Position numbers and translations under genes: made by a program. DNA of 64,000 nt from Stichopus chloronotus (taxonomy: Eukaryota > Echinodermata > Holothuroidea > Aspidochirotida > Stichopodidae), in the NCBI GenBank assembly GCA_021234535.1, contig CM037840.1:23903559-23967558 (forward strand), read 5' to 3'. How positions within the stretch are numbered: the first letter of the stretch is position 1; every line of letters starts with the position of its first letter. A model generated the notes under the pieces. The model ran no database searches. It was not told the origin of the DNA and saw only the letters and a list, made by a program, of their open reading frames with translations. Below are positions 50,001 through 63,985 of this stretch, piece by piece.

Positions 50001-53000
50001 AAAAAAACCCCTTCTTGTCGTTATGCAAATGGTGACAGCACGTTCCCTTAAAACAATGAAGCGGTATTATATTCATTTATTATCATTGTATGCAATTCTT
50101 CGAACTTGCTCAGCTTTAGGCAAAATTGCAAAAGTATTGAAATCTTCCAACTTGGAGGCCGGTACGTGCTAAACTGAACGGCTGCAACCATGTATTTGAT
50201 CGCTGACGCAGTCTACAATTAGAGAGAAAATAGAACAAAAAATGTCACAACATTAGAATGTTGGAGGGGGGATTTCGCTGTAGGGGATATGTAATGTTAT
50301 ACTTGGGGGGTCCCGTCTTAACATTAACTCTTATTTTAATCCCATGGGATTTCTGTGGTAATACCAGTGAGTGTGTTCGAAGCCGGGCACAGTAGATTGT
50401 TTTTCATGTATAAATATATCTGCTATATTTTTTTAAAAGAAGGATGTATAAAAAAATGACTGTTATATAAGCAAAAGCATTCTGCTGAACCGACATACGT
50501 TTCGAAGCATCGTTCTTCAGGCTGCATTGACCTGGTAGGTTGACTATGAAGGTGAAGGGTTGTTGCATTTGCCAAGGATCGGGCATTTGCTTTTCAGTAT
50601 TTCCTTAGTTTCATGTGTCGTTATGTCATTGTTATTCGCTGTCATCTCTTTTGAGTAATGTTTGGTTATGGTTAAGGTTTGTTGAACATTGGTCACAAAA
50701 CAGTAGCTATTTTTTAACAAATTCATGTTAAATACCTTTTGCAAACCCATCTCGATTCGGAAATGCTTTCTAATCAAAGAAACGGTTTGACCGATTTTGC
50801 TAGTGATGATCGGTATTGGCACAATGACTGGTCCAATCAATTTGCCGAAACCTCATTGAATTTCTTTTTCGAGTGACCAAGGTGTGAATACTGCATATCA
50901 TGTTACTGCACACAATGATACAGAAAACCATGTTAGTAGTCCGTTCATTACCATTGCTAGATGGATTCGAGACAATACACTAAGCATTGCCGTTTACATT
51001 AGCGTGTCACATTGACTTTTGAACTACCGTACTCTCTAGCCCTCTGAATCTCTCGCTATGTGAGTGGCTTTTATAACTGTCAATTGCACGATAAAACATA
51101 ATTGGAAAAAAATTCGGTAATACGCACTTTAAATATAGGGAGTAAAAGAGCTGTATCGAAGAATATATATATGCAGTTCCAAATCTTTGTAAGTATTCGC
51201 CTTTTATGATCACAGATATACATTGCAATATCCATGTACTGTTTGTATTACAATAATAAATCAAGTATTGTCTACCCATAGCGCCCTATGGTGTAACTCA
51301 GAATGCCGATAAGAAATAATTCCCTTTTCAAACAGTGGTCGTACCCTGCCAATCATTGAGAATGACACAATTAAACTCCGCCCTCTGCGACGTCATAATT
51401 TTCAGGTTTTGCCCTGGTTTTCCTCTTTCCGCAAGTGTGCATCCACAGACCTTGTAAATGATTCTTTCGTCATCAGAAATTTAGCTTAAGGTTAAAGCCG
51501 GGAAATTATCTGTGTCATAAGACAAGCTGAATTCAATGAACAGCTTTCAAAATATCTGGGTTTGTTGGAACAATTTATTGATTGAGTGGACTATGAACCT
51601 TGCCAATGAAAGAGTAACTTGTGTATTGTACTAGTTGGTAAATTCGGGTAATCCTTAAATCCGCTTTTAATTTCGATTTTTCAGTTCAAGTTAATCTCAT
51701 GTGTATCCACTTTCCCTTTATACTCCAGGCTCTCACTTCATGCCAAGAAAGAGTGCTGTTTCAAATAGGAAAATAATGACACCAAGCTGGTATCTAGTTC
51801 ATAACAATAAGAATATACCTCGTCTGCAGATGCTCTATAGTCCATAGAAGCAGACCAATGGTTTCAACTTACACGGCTTACTTTTTCAGATGTACAAATT
51901 GCCCTGTCATCTGGATTACAAAGTGAAAAGGAACTACAGGTATATGGTTAGACAAAAAAAAAAAAAAAAACAAGAAGATAAACTATTCCTGATGGAGCTG
52001 CTTAAATGACTCAATCATTATGTGTTATGACCGATTGTAAAAGAACCCACAGAAAAAAGGGCAGAAACAAGTTTCAATTTAGAAATATGATTTCCTACTC
52101 TTTTATCCAGTGGCGTCTATTAATTTATGGAAACATGATTCTAGATCCAAAATTTGGCGCATATTCAAGTAATGGTTTATTGTCGTCCAAAATGATCATC
52201 CAAACTATGGGCAGTTGCTAAGGAAACAAATAAATGTTATTTGGGTAAGTCATGCAGGCGCCGGCAGGCCATCTCATAACAGAAAGTATACTATTTCTCG
52301 GTTTACGTGGTTTCCCAGTACTCGTTACATGTCCGACATGAAAGTTTTCCCCCCACAGATAGCGTGCATTCTCCACATGGAGGATGTACCTCGTTGATCG
52401 ATACCTATCAATCAAGTTAAATCTTGTTAGCAGCGAAAGGGACCACCATCGGCTCCTAAGGTTACAACCTAACACGGTATATGTCGCTCTCAACTTGCGT
52501 TGAGCCACCCAGGGGAAAGTTTATAGGTCATGGATAAATGGAAGGCGACAAGAGGCAACGGAAGTATATATACTTTTTTTATGCGCAAGGAACTTGAAGG
52601 TCGGCTTTAGTTATTTTAAACTAAAATTTTATTTCGTTTCAAGTGAGGAAAAAAAATGCACTAGTTGCCATATCATTAAGTAGGCCTATATCACATTGCA
52701 GGATGTTCTGTATGATTAAGTCGATGTATTTTCCAATGACAAAAATTTTAGTTATTACTTACCGTTACAGGATCTCCCTTCATTAATCGAAGCCTATAGC
52801 TTTTATTCTTGGATTTCCTTTTGCTTTGTTCTTTTGTTTTCCTTTTCCCATCTGCGTTGGATGCCCACGAATAGTCGTGTTGCACCTTTTTTGTGCACGG
52901 GCATTAAGTGCAAATTCACTATGAAGGTAAACAGTTACGCAGACATTTGTATTGTTTTATTTCAATTTTCAGTTTTAATTTCAAACTTATTTCTCATATG

Positions 53001-54920
53001 TTTTACGAAGTATGTACAAAGTAAGTAATGCAGATTGTAATACATGTATACATATGAAGGGCACTAGATTAACAGACTGTTATCTAAGCTAGTGACCAGA
53101 AGTGAAAAAGGACAAAAATATACAACAAGAATACAAAAGTAAAACAACAAAGGAACAAAAAGAAGAAGAGGAGAAGGGAAGGAAGGAAGGGAGGGTAAAA
53201 AGAATTAGAAAGAAGGAAAGGGTCCTGCAAGAGGAGAGAGTAAGAATAATGGAGTCTCAGAGCATAGGGTAGAATCAGCTTACTGATAGCTTTATTGAGT
53301 GCTAGTCGCCATTTTAGCCTGCTTGCAAGATCCTTTGACTGAAATTTTGAGAACGTATTTTGAATCAGCGATTAAAGGCATCCTACACCAACAAGAAACC
53401 TTTCCATAATATATCAGACGTTTAAGCGTTCTCTCAGTTAAAACATATATACATATAGGTCGGTAGTTGATGAGTTTGCCTATAGGTGACAGTGTAATTA
53501 ATGCACGTGATTAAATTGTAAATGCCGCCCTCGTAAATTTCCTCCTGAGTTCAAGTGTGCAACAGCTGTTATAACTACGTTATACAAAACCCTGAGTTCT
53601 TATCCAAATGACTTAAGTATAGGGGGGTATTTGTAAGCCGCTTAGTAATTCTTACCTACAAATTGACACGCTTAACAGCTTAAAGGGATTACATAGCTAG
53701 GTGCCATTAAAGAGAGCATCATGAACGGCTAGATCCTATTGCGGTCTCAATTTATGATCCCTTAAAGGGGTCATGGACGTTAATAAAGGCTGTAGTCACG
53801 TGGTCACTCTGAATATGCTATACTGCGTTCCGTAGAAGCTATATCCTGCCACTCACCGTTTATATAAGCATACACTTTGGTCACTCGTTAAGAGTTTAGC
53901 TAACACTAGCTGGTTAAAAATCGCTGCTTGATTCTAGATTTCTAGCAGACAATAATTTAATCGTCGTATGATCAACGTTGACCAACGACCTGTGTTTTTA
54001 TTTTATATATTTCTGGTGTGTTTCCTAAAAAATTTCCTTTACTTTTCCTTTAGCAGCCTCGTCAATGTTTGGCAGCTTTACAGCAAATAGAGTAAACTGA
54101 ACATTAGCCAAACATGAACAGTTTAGGTCTAATTAAATAATTTACATCGATGTATCAAGCATCATGCTGAAATTCAAGAAATGCATGACATAAACACTTT
54201 TTTCAAGTGTTCCTTAGCTTTCTTATGCTGGTTGGTGACTAGGATATCTCCAACCTGTTATTTGCCTACGTTTTTCCATACTATAAATATGCATGAGAAA
54301 TAGGGTCCTCTTATAGTTTTGACCTGGTTTGTATTCAGTAAGTGTCACGTGTGATAAATAGAGCATGTTTAACAATAGATTTACAGGGGGTATTACATTG
54401 ATTTCATCATCAAGACAATATAGTTTCAGGTCACCGACAACAATGGCTGGATTTATAGACACGAATACAAAGCGATCGATGGTACATGATTCCCCATTGG
54501 ACGTGACGAATAAACTGATCCTACTAAGTCCCTGATGGGCCAGACCGCACGGTCCAATCATTTTATCGATTACTATAGCTCATGTTACACTGACCATGTT
54601 GCCCGTTACGAGATACGTCGAAATAAGCAAGGACTCACATGTCCTACAGTACTTGGTAAAGCTTATCTCTCTGTGTATGTCAGTGCTGTTAAGACAACAT
54701 AACACAGATACATTCGGACACAGCTTTGAAGAACACAGTATTTACCAGGCTATGAAAAGAATAATAATTACATTATTCCCTTAGATTAAGAACTCTGCTT
54801 CATTTTGAGACTTGTGTTTGGGTTTCCATTAGACAACATAGATTTTGTCCCTGTTCTTTTGATCTCTCCAGTTTCAAGTCATTGCTAGTAATACTACAGA
54901 TAAGAATAACAACCCATGTG
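47010..54920. other. Intergenic, no convincing gene
   Basis: Includes a C run (47159-47170), a very C-poor stretch (about 49190-49400), and a GA-rich tract (about 53150-53220). The longest open stretch (47878-48303, minus) has no domain or codon pattern that I trust. Confidence 0.5.
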
Positions 54921-54927
54921 CATGTGT

Positions 54928-55030
54928 GTGAGGAGGTGTGGGGAGGGTTAGGAGGTGTGGGGAGGGTGAGGAGGTGTGGGGAGGGTGAGGAGGTGTGGGG
55001 AGGGTGAAGAGGTGTGGGGAGGGTGAGGAG
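54928..55030 (+). repeat. 19-bp G-rich minisatellite
   Basis: aggaggtgtggggagggtg repeated about five times with small changes (gttagg, gaagag). Runs of GGGG and GGG on the plus strand could form G-quadruplexes. Confidence 0.9.
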
Positions 55031-55637
55031 GGGATGAAGGTAATTCATAGTGGTGTTGGCAAATACCACGGCACCAATATATGCCACTGTTTTCTTTACA
55101 TCACTATTTAAAACTGCAATACCAAACACCTTTGCACCAGTATACCACCACTCCATGTACTGTACCACCGTTTGCTAATGTCCGATGCCCAACAAATGTA
55201 CCCCCTCATTTAGATGGAATGAAATTTCATGTATACGATTGAGTTATCAAGTCTGGCCTCTACTTGTAACGTTCGCACACAAACCTTATATTGGGTACGA
55301 TACTCATGTGAAAGGTCAGTAGTTTTTTTTTTGTTTTTTTTTTTGTTGGATCAATTGTACCGCGGGTTGACAGATTAACTGTAACTTTCACAATGTCTGA
55401 TGCAGACAAATCGGTGAACTTTTAAGCGAAATCCTCATCCTCTACTTGAGCTTGTCATTGTGGTCAGAGGCAGCGGGAAAGGAGAAGGGGGGGGGGGGGA
55501 GGAAAAGCACGTGGAAAATGCCCCAGTCAGAATCCTTCCCCCGGCTTTTCCTCTCCCAGTCAATTAACTTACAGTGACCTGACAGGTACAATGTATATTC
55601 CCTTTTAGTATAGATATTGCATTCACCATTCTATGTT

Positions 55638-56022
55638 GAAGTTGGAATAGCCTATGAGTTGGAAATTCGTCAGTGAAAGTCAAATTCCGCGGAATATCTC
55701 ATGTCAACCAAAAAAAAAAAAAAACTATGATTACGCCCCATTTTTGCATAAATAAAATATTCATGTCCATTCCCATTGGTCTGTTTGATTTCAGGTACCT
55801 GCTATGCTTTCTTGGAGAGCCTGAATTTTGTAGGGGCAACAAAAATGACGAGACAATTTTCATATTGAAATATCTGGAAGATGAATGCTTAGTTCTCTTT
55901 CAGATTTTGTGACAGGTGATATTTTTGTTTTCCCTACGGGTCTCTTCCCCTTTCTCTTCCCCAGAACAAAGGCAGATGAACAGGTGATTGGATTGCCAGC
56001 ACAACTCATATTCCAGCTTTAA
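55638..56022 (-). mobile_element. ~385-bp inverted-repeat-ended element, copy 1
   Basis: Read on the minus strand it starts TTAAagctggaatatgagt and matches 57486-57866 along its length (shared tcacctgtcacaaaat, catcttccagatattt, acaaaattca and agaccaatggg). The other end has a diverged inverse of the terminus (gttggaatagcctatgagtt). Confidence 0.8.
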
Positions 56023-57485
56023 GAGGTCATGAGACTTAATTTTCAAGCAGAGATATGCTAAAACCTCAGCGTTTTCAGGGACCTTTCCCCTTGACCCCAC
56101 CAGGGACCCAAAGACCGGCCCGGCCCAATGGACGTCTCTCTCCAAAGTTCGCCCTAAATAATCGATTTCCCTTTATGCTCGAAAGTCTTCCCCAACAGTC
56201 TCGTTTGCACCCCCTTCTTTTTTTTCTACAATCCTGGTGCCACCACTAAGTGTCGTGTGGGTATTGTTATGTAAGAGTTCTTACTGTTTGCGTATAAATG
56301 AATTGCACAGCGTATCAGCCATACATATGATGTAGCATATCAGCCATACATATACTGTAGCATACATTTTGCATCACAATATCATGCAACTCCAAAAACA
56401 GTGTACGTTGTTTCTAATTTCCAAAATGGGTCTGCAGGCCAAGAAAGAATCGGACCTGCTGTGATGTGAACAAATTTAATTTCGGTATTTGATCTTCTTT
56501 GTGAGTTTTTACCTCCATTTTCTCCTCACATCAGACTGATTCAATGCAAATCAAGAAGAAAATAGAGAAACAGAAGGCGCTAAAACGAGTGTAAATTTAG
56601 CGCGATAATTGCAAAGAAAGGCCAAGAATGTATGTCACCCCCGGATTGCAAAAGTCGTGTTTGCCCAACACTGATTGAGTCAACACGGGCTCGAGGATTA
56701 ACTTGTCCCATTTGTCCGGGAAAAGAAAATCAACATGAACTACCGAACTGGTGAACCAGTAAAAATACTTCTGTTTAATTGTTCTCTTCATAAGACGACA
56801 AGAAAGACAAGGTGGATGACTGGGAGAGGATGGGAGAGCTAAGGGCCTTATTTGTGGGAGAACTCTGACTAACGGGCAGTTTTGTTGACACTCTTTAAAT
56901 CTAACTGCTGACTTTCAAAAGGAACCGAGGCTGTGTCGAAATGTGAAAACAAGTTAAGAAAAGTCCTTACCGGAAAAACAGACTGACTTAAATTGAAGAA
57001 TGTCTTCATTTACAATTTTCGAAAACGACAGATCCGTCTTTTTCATTTTAATGATGTTATCGAATGCCGATTAGGGGCTGTAATTTTTGTTCACGATCAT
57101 TTTGATCGTTTCCAAGTTGCGATACCTGTACATGTAGGATGATCATGATGCTGTCAGTGTAGTTTACTGCGGTAGGATATGAGTATAGGAATTCAATCTG
57201 TGAATACGTACGTGAATTGATTGTGACAGTCATCACTTTCAAAACAAAGCAGTAGCTTATTGATACACCTTAGCGTTCGATATATGGTAATACGGGCCGT
57301 CTGCATGGAAGGAATATAGAGTTCCTGTCTGTAGAGGAACTCCAAAGGAATACATGCACCACCGCCGTCTTGTAGTCATGTATCAGTCTGCCACCCACTT
57401 TGTACTTATCAGCATGGAGCTACCGCATGTGAACTCCATGGTAACAATACATCCAGGGAAGCTGAAAAAAAGAGAAAATTTTTCG

Positions 57486-57866
57486 TTAAAACTGGAATAT
57501 GAGTGGTACTGGCAATCCCCTGGTCATCTATTTTTGTTCTTCGTCAGTGTTTCTGCATGGGAAGAGGAAGTAGGGGAAAAGATCACCTGTCACAAAATTT
57601 GAGAGAGAACTATGCAGTCATCTTCCAGATATTTGAATATAAAATTTGTATCGACATTTTTGTTGATCCTACAAAATTCAAACGCTCCAAGAGAGCATAG
57701 CAGTCAATCACCGTTACCTGAAATAAAATAGACCAATGGGCATGGATATGAATATTCATGCGTGCAATTTTTTTTTTTTCAATTTTGCTGTGTAGCCATA
57801 TGACATATTCCATGGAATTTGACTTTCAGTGACAAATTTTGAACTCATATTCCAGCTCAGCTTTAA
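57486..57866 (+). mobile_element. ~385-bp inverted-repeat-ended element, copy 2
   Basis: Starts TTAAAactggaatatgagt and ends actcatattccagct...TTAA. Same family as copy 1 in opposite orientation. No protein is encoded; the short open stretches here are shadows of the repeat. Confidence 0.8.
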
Positions 57867-57869
57867 TTT

Positions 57870-60800
57870 CCACTAAGTAACAATTTCAATTGTGTAACGA
57901 TTATTTGTATAAATAAAGATAGAAAACTGGTGAAGTTGGACTGCGCATGCACATTAGCGGTTGACCCAGCTCGATTTTACATGTCTAGTCGTCAAGGTTT
58001 AATTTTTTTGCTTTGGTAGAATGACGTACCAATCTGAAATACATGCGAAAGGGTACACATCCTTCCCTACGGTGCACATGTACTTGAGCTGCACTTGGTA
58101 AAACTTCTGAAAAAAAGATACCGAATTCTTGGATAGTTATTTTCCACTCAGTGGAGAGCAGTCACGATATTCTTGATTGTTAGGCCCTGTGGATTCTGAC
58201 GCCATTTCAATAGTTCTTGACAGACAGCGTGGAACTGTCCATTCCTTTAGTGTTTAAGACATATAATTCACAGCATACCTACGATTCCAAAGGGAAACAT
58301 CATTCGTTGCTTGTTTGTTATTAATAAATGTGTTTGCTGTAAAATCATGTACGGCCCACATGAGTGAAGTATAGGCATAGAGAGTGACATGATATTTGTA
58401 ATTGAGTGTGACCTTGGTACGGTTTACAACGACGGAATATTAAAGCCGGCTCGATGCAGTGTAGCATTCGAAGTTTGGAAGTTGGAAGACTGAAACAAAT
58501 TACTCTCGAGCAACAAATCACTGAAATCAGTTTTATATGTTAGAAACTTATTTCTTGCAAAGAATGGTATCATCGAGCTTCATCATTCTGTGTCCATAAA
58601 TATGGGCTCTAGTTGTTTTGTTTTTTTGTTTTTTGTTTTTTTTTTCTGTACAAGATTCACAATATTTGACTTTAAGTTATGAGTCGATCTCCGTAGTTTA
58701 TTTCTGTATAGATGCTGCAGTCATTGCGAAGGAGGGCGACAATCTTTTTCATCTGGAACGAAAAAAAAAATGCCCAGATTTATTAATTCGTCGTACGAAA
58801 GGTTGCACTGAATTGATATATTACCTTGACATAGCAAGGGTTTTTGACAACCAGTTGTTCATGCTTTCACACAGAAAGTGTTGCAGAGAAACGCAACGAG
58901 TTGATATGTAAAGACATTCATGTAGCAGCTGTACGTCTGTTTATCGATGTATGGGGTATCCACACTGAAACGGTCCTTTTATTGTACATACGGTTTTTAC
59001 TTTTAGGTGCTGCATGTGTGTGAGAGAGCCTGGTGTGAGATATGCTACAACCGAACCTTTCGACTGTGGGTTTTATGTGGGTAGGCCAACTAAGAACATG
59101 ACAAAAGGAAATGAAAAGTTAATTATAGCAGCTTCAAAGTTTAAACGTCACACTACCCACCTTGAGTGATGTACCCTTTTATCAACTCTCGTGTACGTTA
59201 ATCTGTTTCCATGTCCTATACTGTTGTATATATTTGTCTTTGTCAGTGTTTCTTACGTTTCATTTAATCTTCCCTCTATATAACTGGTTTATATTTGTAC
59301 GTCTTAATTATGACTTGTTTACGATTTCTTTTATTCCTTTTCTAACTGTTATAATGTCTCATATATTGTACGAAGGGCCTCAGAGAAGATTAGCTTTGGC
59401 TAACCGAGTCTCACCCTCCTTTATGAAGTATAAATAAACAAAACTAGTTCCCAGGCTGGAGTAACTCTTCTAGGTTTTTAACTACTGAGCTGGAAAGGCT
59501 GAGCTGTATAATACTTCAATTGTTCAGCCTAAACAAAAATCGTTTTTCTTCTCACTAAACCTTAAATTTACATAAAGAATATGTCTGGACATTTGGTTGG
59601 ATACACGTAACTTTTATTTGAGAACACCAGTTTCTAGGAATACGACATTATTTCGTAGGTTATATAGCCTAACGTTCAACGTCAATCGAGCCACCGTGTA
59701 CAGGCTTTTGTTCGTATTGGGATAGACCTACTAAGACATTTCAACCCCTGCAATTGACAGACCACTGGCATTTTCTTTTATCGAATGTAATAGTGTGACA
59801 TAACACTACAAAGGTAAAGTGGCAGTGTGAAAGTGGCAGCTCCCCGGTATTATCATGGAGCTACTACACGCCTACATCGAATAACCAAGGAGCTGACATT
59901 CTGTAATGGTCCCCTGTAGGTCTGTCAACCGGGTTAACTGAGGTGTGTTGTTGAATGCACGTGTTTCTATCTCTCCAGTGTAGTGTATTGCCGCCCATAT
60001 TTAGCATATGTGTACATTGGATGATGTTGATTCCGTGTGTTGATTGATTCATATATGTACGTTGTTGCACTTAGTGACTGAGACTTCACTGAAATAGCCA
60101 TAATTCATCTATTAGACCACCTTCCAGCAAGCCCCTGAACCTGTAACTGAGTTAATAGTTAAAAGCTATTAACACCCGAAATCCTGACCAAGTGTCGAAG
60201 GCCAACAGATTCGAAGCGTAACGTGTTGTGTAATATCTATGCGACATTCTCTGTGGTCTATCGATAATTTATGCAATTCCGATTACCATCTGACACATCT
60301 TGGTCACAATCCCGCGAGGGTAAGGGACCCATGGGGGGCTTAGAAGCACCCACGGGAGCATGCAATTATGACATCTTCGACAAGATTCACCACTTGTTTT
60401 TGTTCTCTTCAAAATTTTAGCCTTGAAACTATTCTGGGAAATATAGATAAAGTCACATGCGTGAGTAATTTATGACATATTATGAATAGCCCAGTTGATA
60501 GAAACTAGTTCATTTAAGGTAAGGTCGATCTACCTTTTTTCTGAGGATGATGTTATATTTAGAAGTCATCAGTAGATTTAAGCCTCTTGATTTTTGGTTT
60601 ATTTATAATCGGCGCGAAAATTGGATGGCAAGTCTTAAGATATGCGAGTCCACTTTCTTTCTGTGAGCCCAAACTTATCAAACCATCTTCATGTACAGCA
60701 CGGTGTGTTAAGTTGGACAAGATTTTTGGGAGCTCTTGGTACATGATTTTATCGCAGTGCTCCCCTGGTTGCATTACTTGTACATGATCACGTTAAATTA

Positions 60801-61480
60801 TACTTGACAGTGTGCTTGGCAACAAAAAAAAAAAAATGGTATTATATGTTTGATTTAAGAGATCCGTTATTGAGAAAGATTTAAAATTTCATAAAACTCA
60901 TGAAAAGTTTTCTTTTTTTTTTAGTGAAAACCATATATCAACAGCATTTCCGTTAGAAAGATATGTTTTTTTTTTTAAGAAAAACTCAGCCGTTTTCACA
61001 GTGGTACAGTAGATCTACATTGCCTCATGTTGTGGTGTCACAATAAGTACAATTCCACGAATATTCTTTGCATTCCTTTATGACCTTGACTGGCTTAGAA
61101 GAAAGGTAACCTTAATTTTCACGACATGCCAAGGCCAGTCTACAACTAACCCAATGTAATTTTGTCTCATGGTGTTAAATGTCAAGCCGTTTAGTAGGGC
61201 CTGATTGCTTCAATTTCAAAGAAGAACAAAGACTTAATTTCAAAGATTTGCCGGTATTACAGAATATTTTCCTACCTTCAGGTACCGGGAAATCTTTGTC
61301 AGCAGTGTTGACTATACTTTCAAACCACAATATTTTGAGTTACGAGTATTACAGGTGTTGGTTGGGGTGGCCGAGGGGGGGGGGGGGTTAAAAGCATGAA
61401 ATAAAATAAATATTGAACCCAGGCTAAACCTTTATGGGCCTATCAAAATATCGATGGAATATTTCTGTAATAATACCTCT
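57870..61480. other. Intergenic, nothing recognised
   Basis: AT-rich with T and A runs (58617-58645, 60822-60835). No gene seen. Confidence 0.5.
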
Positions 61481-61489
61481 ACATGGAGT

Positions 61490-61925
61490 CTTGTGTTTTT
61501 TCATGGGTGGTATTTCATGTTTCAAAGAACATGGTGTTACGAGTTAAGCCATACATGGTACAGTATAACACTTTTAATAGTATGCATGGTGGTGTGTATT
61601 TTGCCATACATGGTGCTACACGTTTAATCGCAGCCTACATGGTATTGTGAGTCAGTCACACACATATGATACATAAACCTGTTAAAAAGTATCGAGTTGT
61701 GTATATTTAGCAGTTAATAGTACATAATCTTGCGCTTTTAACCATACATGGTATTATACAGTTTATTAGTGTATAAATGTATGGTATTGCGCGTTGTATT
61801 TTGGCCATGCATGGTATTACAAGCCTCATAGTGAGTGGTTTTGTTGTGCGTTTGATAGTTTATGTCATTGCATGGATTTAATAACTCACGTTGTTTTGTT
61901 TGGCCCTACATGGTTAGGCCTATTA
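61490..61925. repeat. Degenerate tandem repeat, ccatacatggta core
   Basis: ccatacatggtac, ccatacatggtgc, cctacatggtatt, ccatacatggtatt, ccatgcatggtatt and cctacatgg occur between 61551 and 61911 at about 35-100 base spacing, often followed by a tac/gcg-type word and a T-rich tail. Confidence 0.7.
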
Positions 61926-62599
61926 ACTGTCTGGTAACATGATCTGGTAATGCACACGGGGCTTGGAATCGCGCCAAGCTTTCCAGGACTGCCGCAAAGA
62001 AACACCCATGACTTGTTTCGTTTTCCTTCGAGTACACACTACAGGTATTCATTTGGTCTTTTTCAAAGTTGATGAGCAATACGATTGGCCCAATTATCTG
62101 TCCTATGATTGGACATTTGCCTGGAATAAATGCAGTTTCAATGAAAAATGTTCAGGGCTGCATGACCGAAGTAGGATAATTGTGGTGCCGGGATTGAAAT
62201 GAATCAACCAAGGCCATTAACGGTAGGTGTATATTAGCCTACACCAAATCGGCATTAGTTTGCTCCAATCAAGTCTTTTTTTTTATTTTAACTAAATTTT
62301 GTATTCACTTTGGGTGAATTTAGTGAGTCAAACAGATGATTCAAGTTGTTCTCATATCTTGGAATTTGAGATAGAACAGAGATAGACGTCAACTCTCACT
62401 CCTATATATATACGTACATCCGTCCATGATGAAAGAATATAAAGTAAAGACTGTTTGCCAAGTATTCAAAATTAAAGTATCTACGTCCCTTTTTTTTTCT
62501 TTTGCACTTCATCTGGCAACCCATTTTTGTAAACGAGGTGCTCCAAACATCTTGAAGTTAAAGGATCAGTGAGCCCATGGGCCCATCGAGGATCATGTA

Positions 62600-63035
62600 C
62601 CATGTTAACTGTGGATGAACACCGGCGGCGAGATTCGCCAGCTCTTGTCGATTAGCGTCCAGGAGACTAACGAGGCAAGGAGACTAAAAGCAGACAAACT
62701 CCAATGCAAACCCAAACCTGCTCCCGGGATTGTCATTAAATTGTCATTTCCATCTGACGGGCGAGAGTGTATCCCCCAGTCTTTAGCCACTTTCCCAAAG
62801 ACTGGCAGAGGTAGAGAACCTGCCCAGCTCAACAGCCCATCAGCTGTAACGAGCAATCTGAAGCGGACAAGACCGAAATCGGACAACAGGAACCCCCTCA
62901 GCACCAGTGTAAGCAGCTGTACTCAACAAGCCAAATTTAAAAGCCCTAGAAAATTTCCAAGTGGTCCCAGGTTCGATTCGGGGACCCAAAGATTGCAAGA
63001 CGGACACTCTAACAACCAAACTCACTCTCCACATG
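62600..63035 (-). mobile_element. Possible tRNA-derived SINE (minus strand)
   Basis: On the minus strand a tRNA-like head reads tttggttgttagagtg, then gtccgtcttgcaatc and ggtccccgaatcgaacc near 62960-63030, followed by a GC-richer body. The 151-codon plus-strand open stretch here has no domain and is probably a shadow. Confidence 0.4.
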
Positions 63036-63299
63036 CACTGGTAAGATGTCTTTCCGTGAAGCCTGGGTAATCCACTCCCATCTTGCTACCCTTTTCTAGT
63101 AAAGAGATGCCTTGCATATTTCTCAAAATTAAAGACAAGAAGAAAGATAAAACTGATAGGTAATAACAAATGTAGCGACAGTAAGCCTTACAGCAACATT
63201 AATTGCAGCCAGAAAGCAAGGATTCACGTTAAGGATGCAAACTGCAGGATATTGTAATAAATACATCACACAAATCATTTCACACCACTCGATGTAACA

Positions 63300-63985
63300 T
63301 GCATGACGTTTATTTCATACAACATTAGCACATTTTCATCCAACTTTATTTCAATCTCTTTCATATGAACGACAATGGTAATACATACATGTAATACAAA
63401 CATGATTTAACTTATAACAGAAAGCTGAGACTGACGGGGTAGCAACAAGACGTTCGAGAGGAAAAGATAAGAAACGTACTAAAGAAGGGATAAAAACAAA
63501 CTTTCCCTCCTCGATGCCTCATGATTCCGAGGTACTGGTCATGTGACTATTTAGACCGTCAATGATATTTGACGTCATCAGACTGTCACGTGCTCAATGC
63601 TAGACTGCAATACTCCATCTGAGTCAATCTGAACTTCGTTTCAAGCTAATGGTGTACAGTAGACTGTGATGGTATATTTTACCGCTACGTGACGTTTGAC
63701 CCCTGACCCTCGGTCACTGCCCTAACAGGAAAACTTCTAACCGTCACTTCATATGGTAGATCTGCTGCGCTGGATATGAAGTTACAGTCAGCCAAGTTTC
63801 CAATGTAAAGATGTATGGTGCTTTAAAGCTTTTCATCAAATATGGCACTTTAACGCCATCGTCATATGTTTTTTGACCTCCAACAAGACAATATGACCTT
63901 CTTGTGATCTTTGACACAACCAACTTTAACGGCAACATTTTAGGCATTGTTGTTGATATCGTGGAACTGATGCTCATGGTGTGGT
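63300..63985 (-). other. Possible 3' end of a minus-strand neighbour gene
   Basis: Minus-strand AATAAA signals lie at 63309-63314 and about 63343-63348. Upstream on that strand is a 77-codon open stretch (63977-63744) ending in TGA; I cannot tell whether it is coding. The sequence is less AT-rich than the intergenic DNA to its left. Confidence 0.3.

Noticed and set aside
54800..55168. 122-codon minus-strand reading frame with a Pro/Thr/Ser/His-rich repeat
   Set aside because: Shadow of the 19-bp G-rich minisatellite.
62960..62990. A functional tRNA gene at the ggttcgattcgggg box
   Set aside because: No complete cloverleaf with acceptor stem could be drawn; it fits a SINE remnant better.
62615..63070. 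151-codon plus-strand reading frame
   Set aside because: Low-complexity Ser/Pro/Lys-rich composition, no domain, and overlap with a tRNA-like SINE head on the opposite strand.
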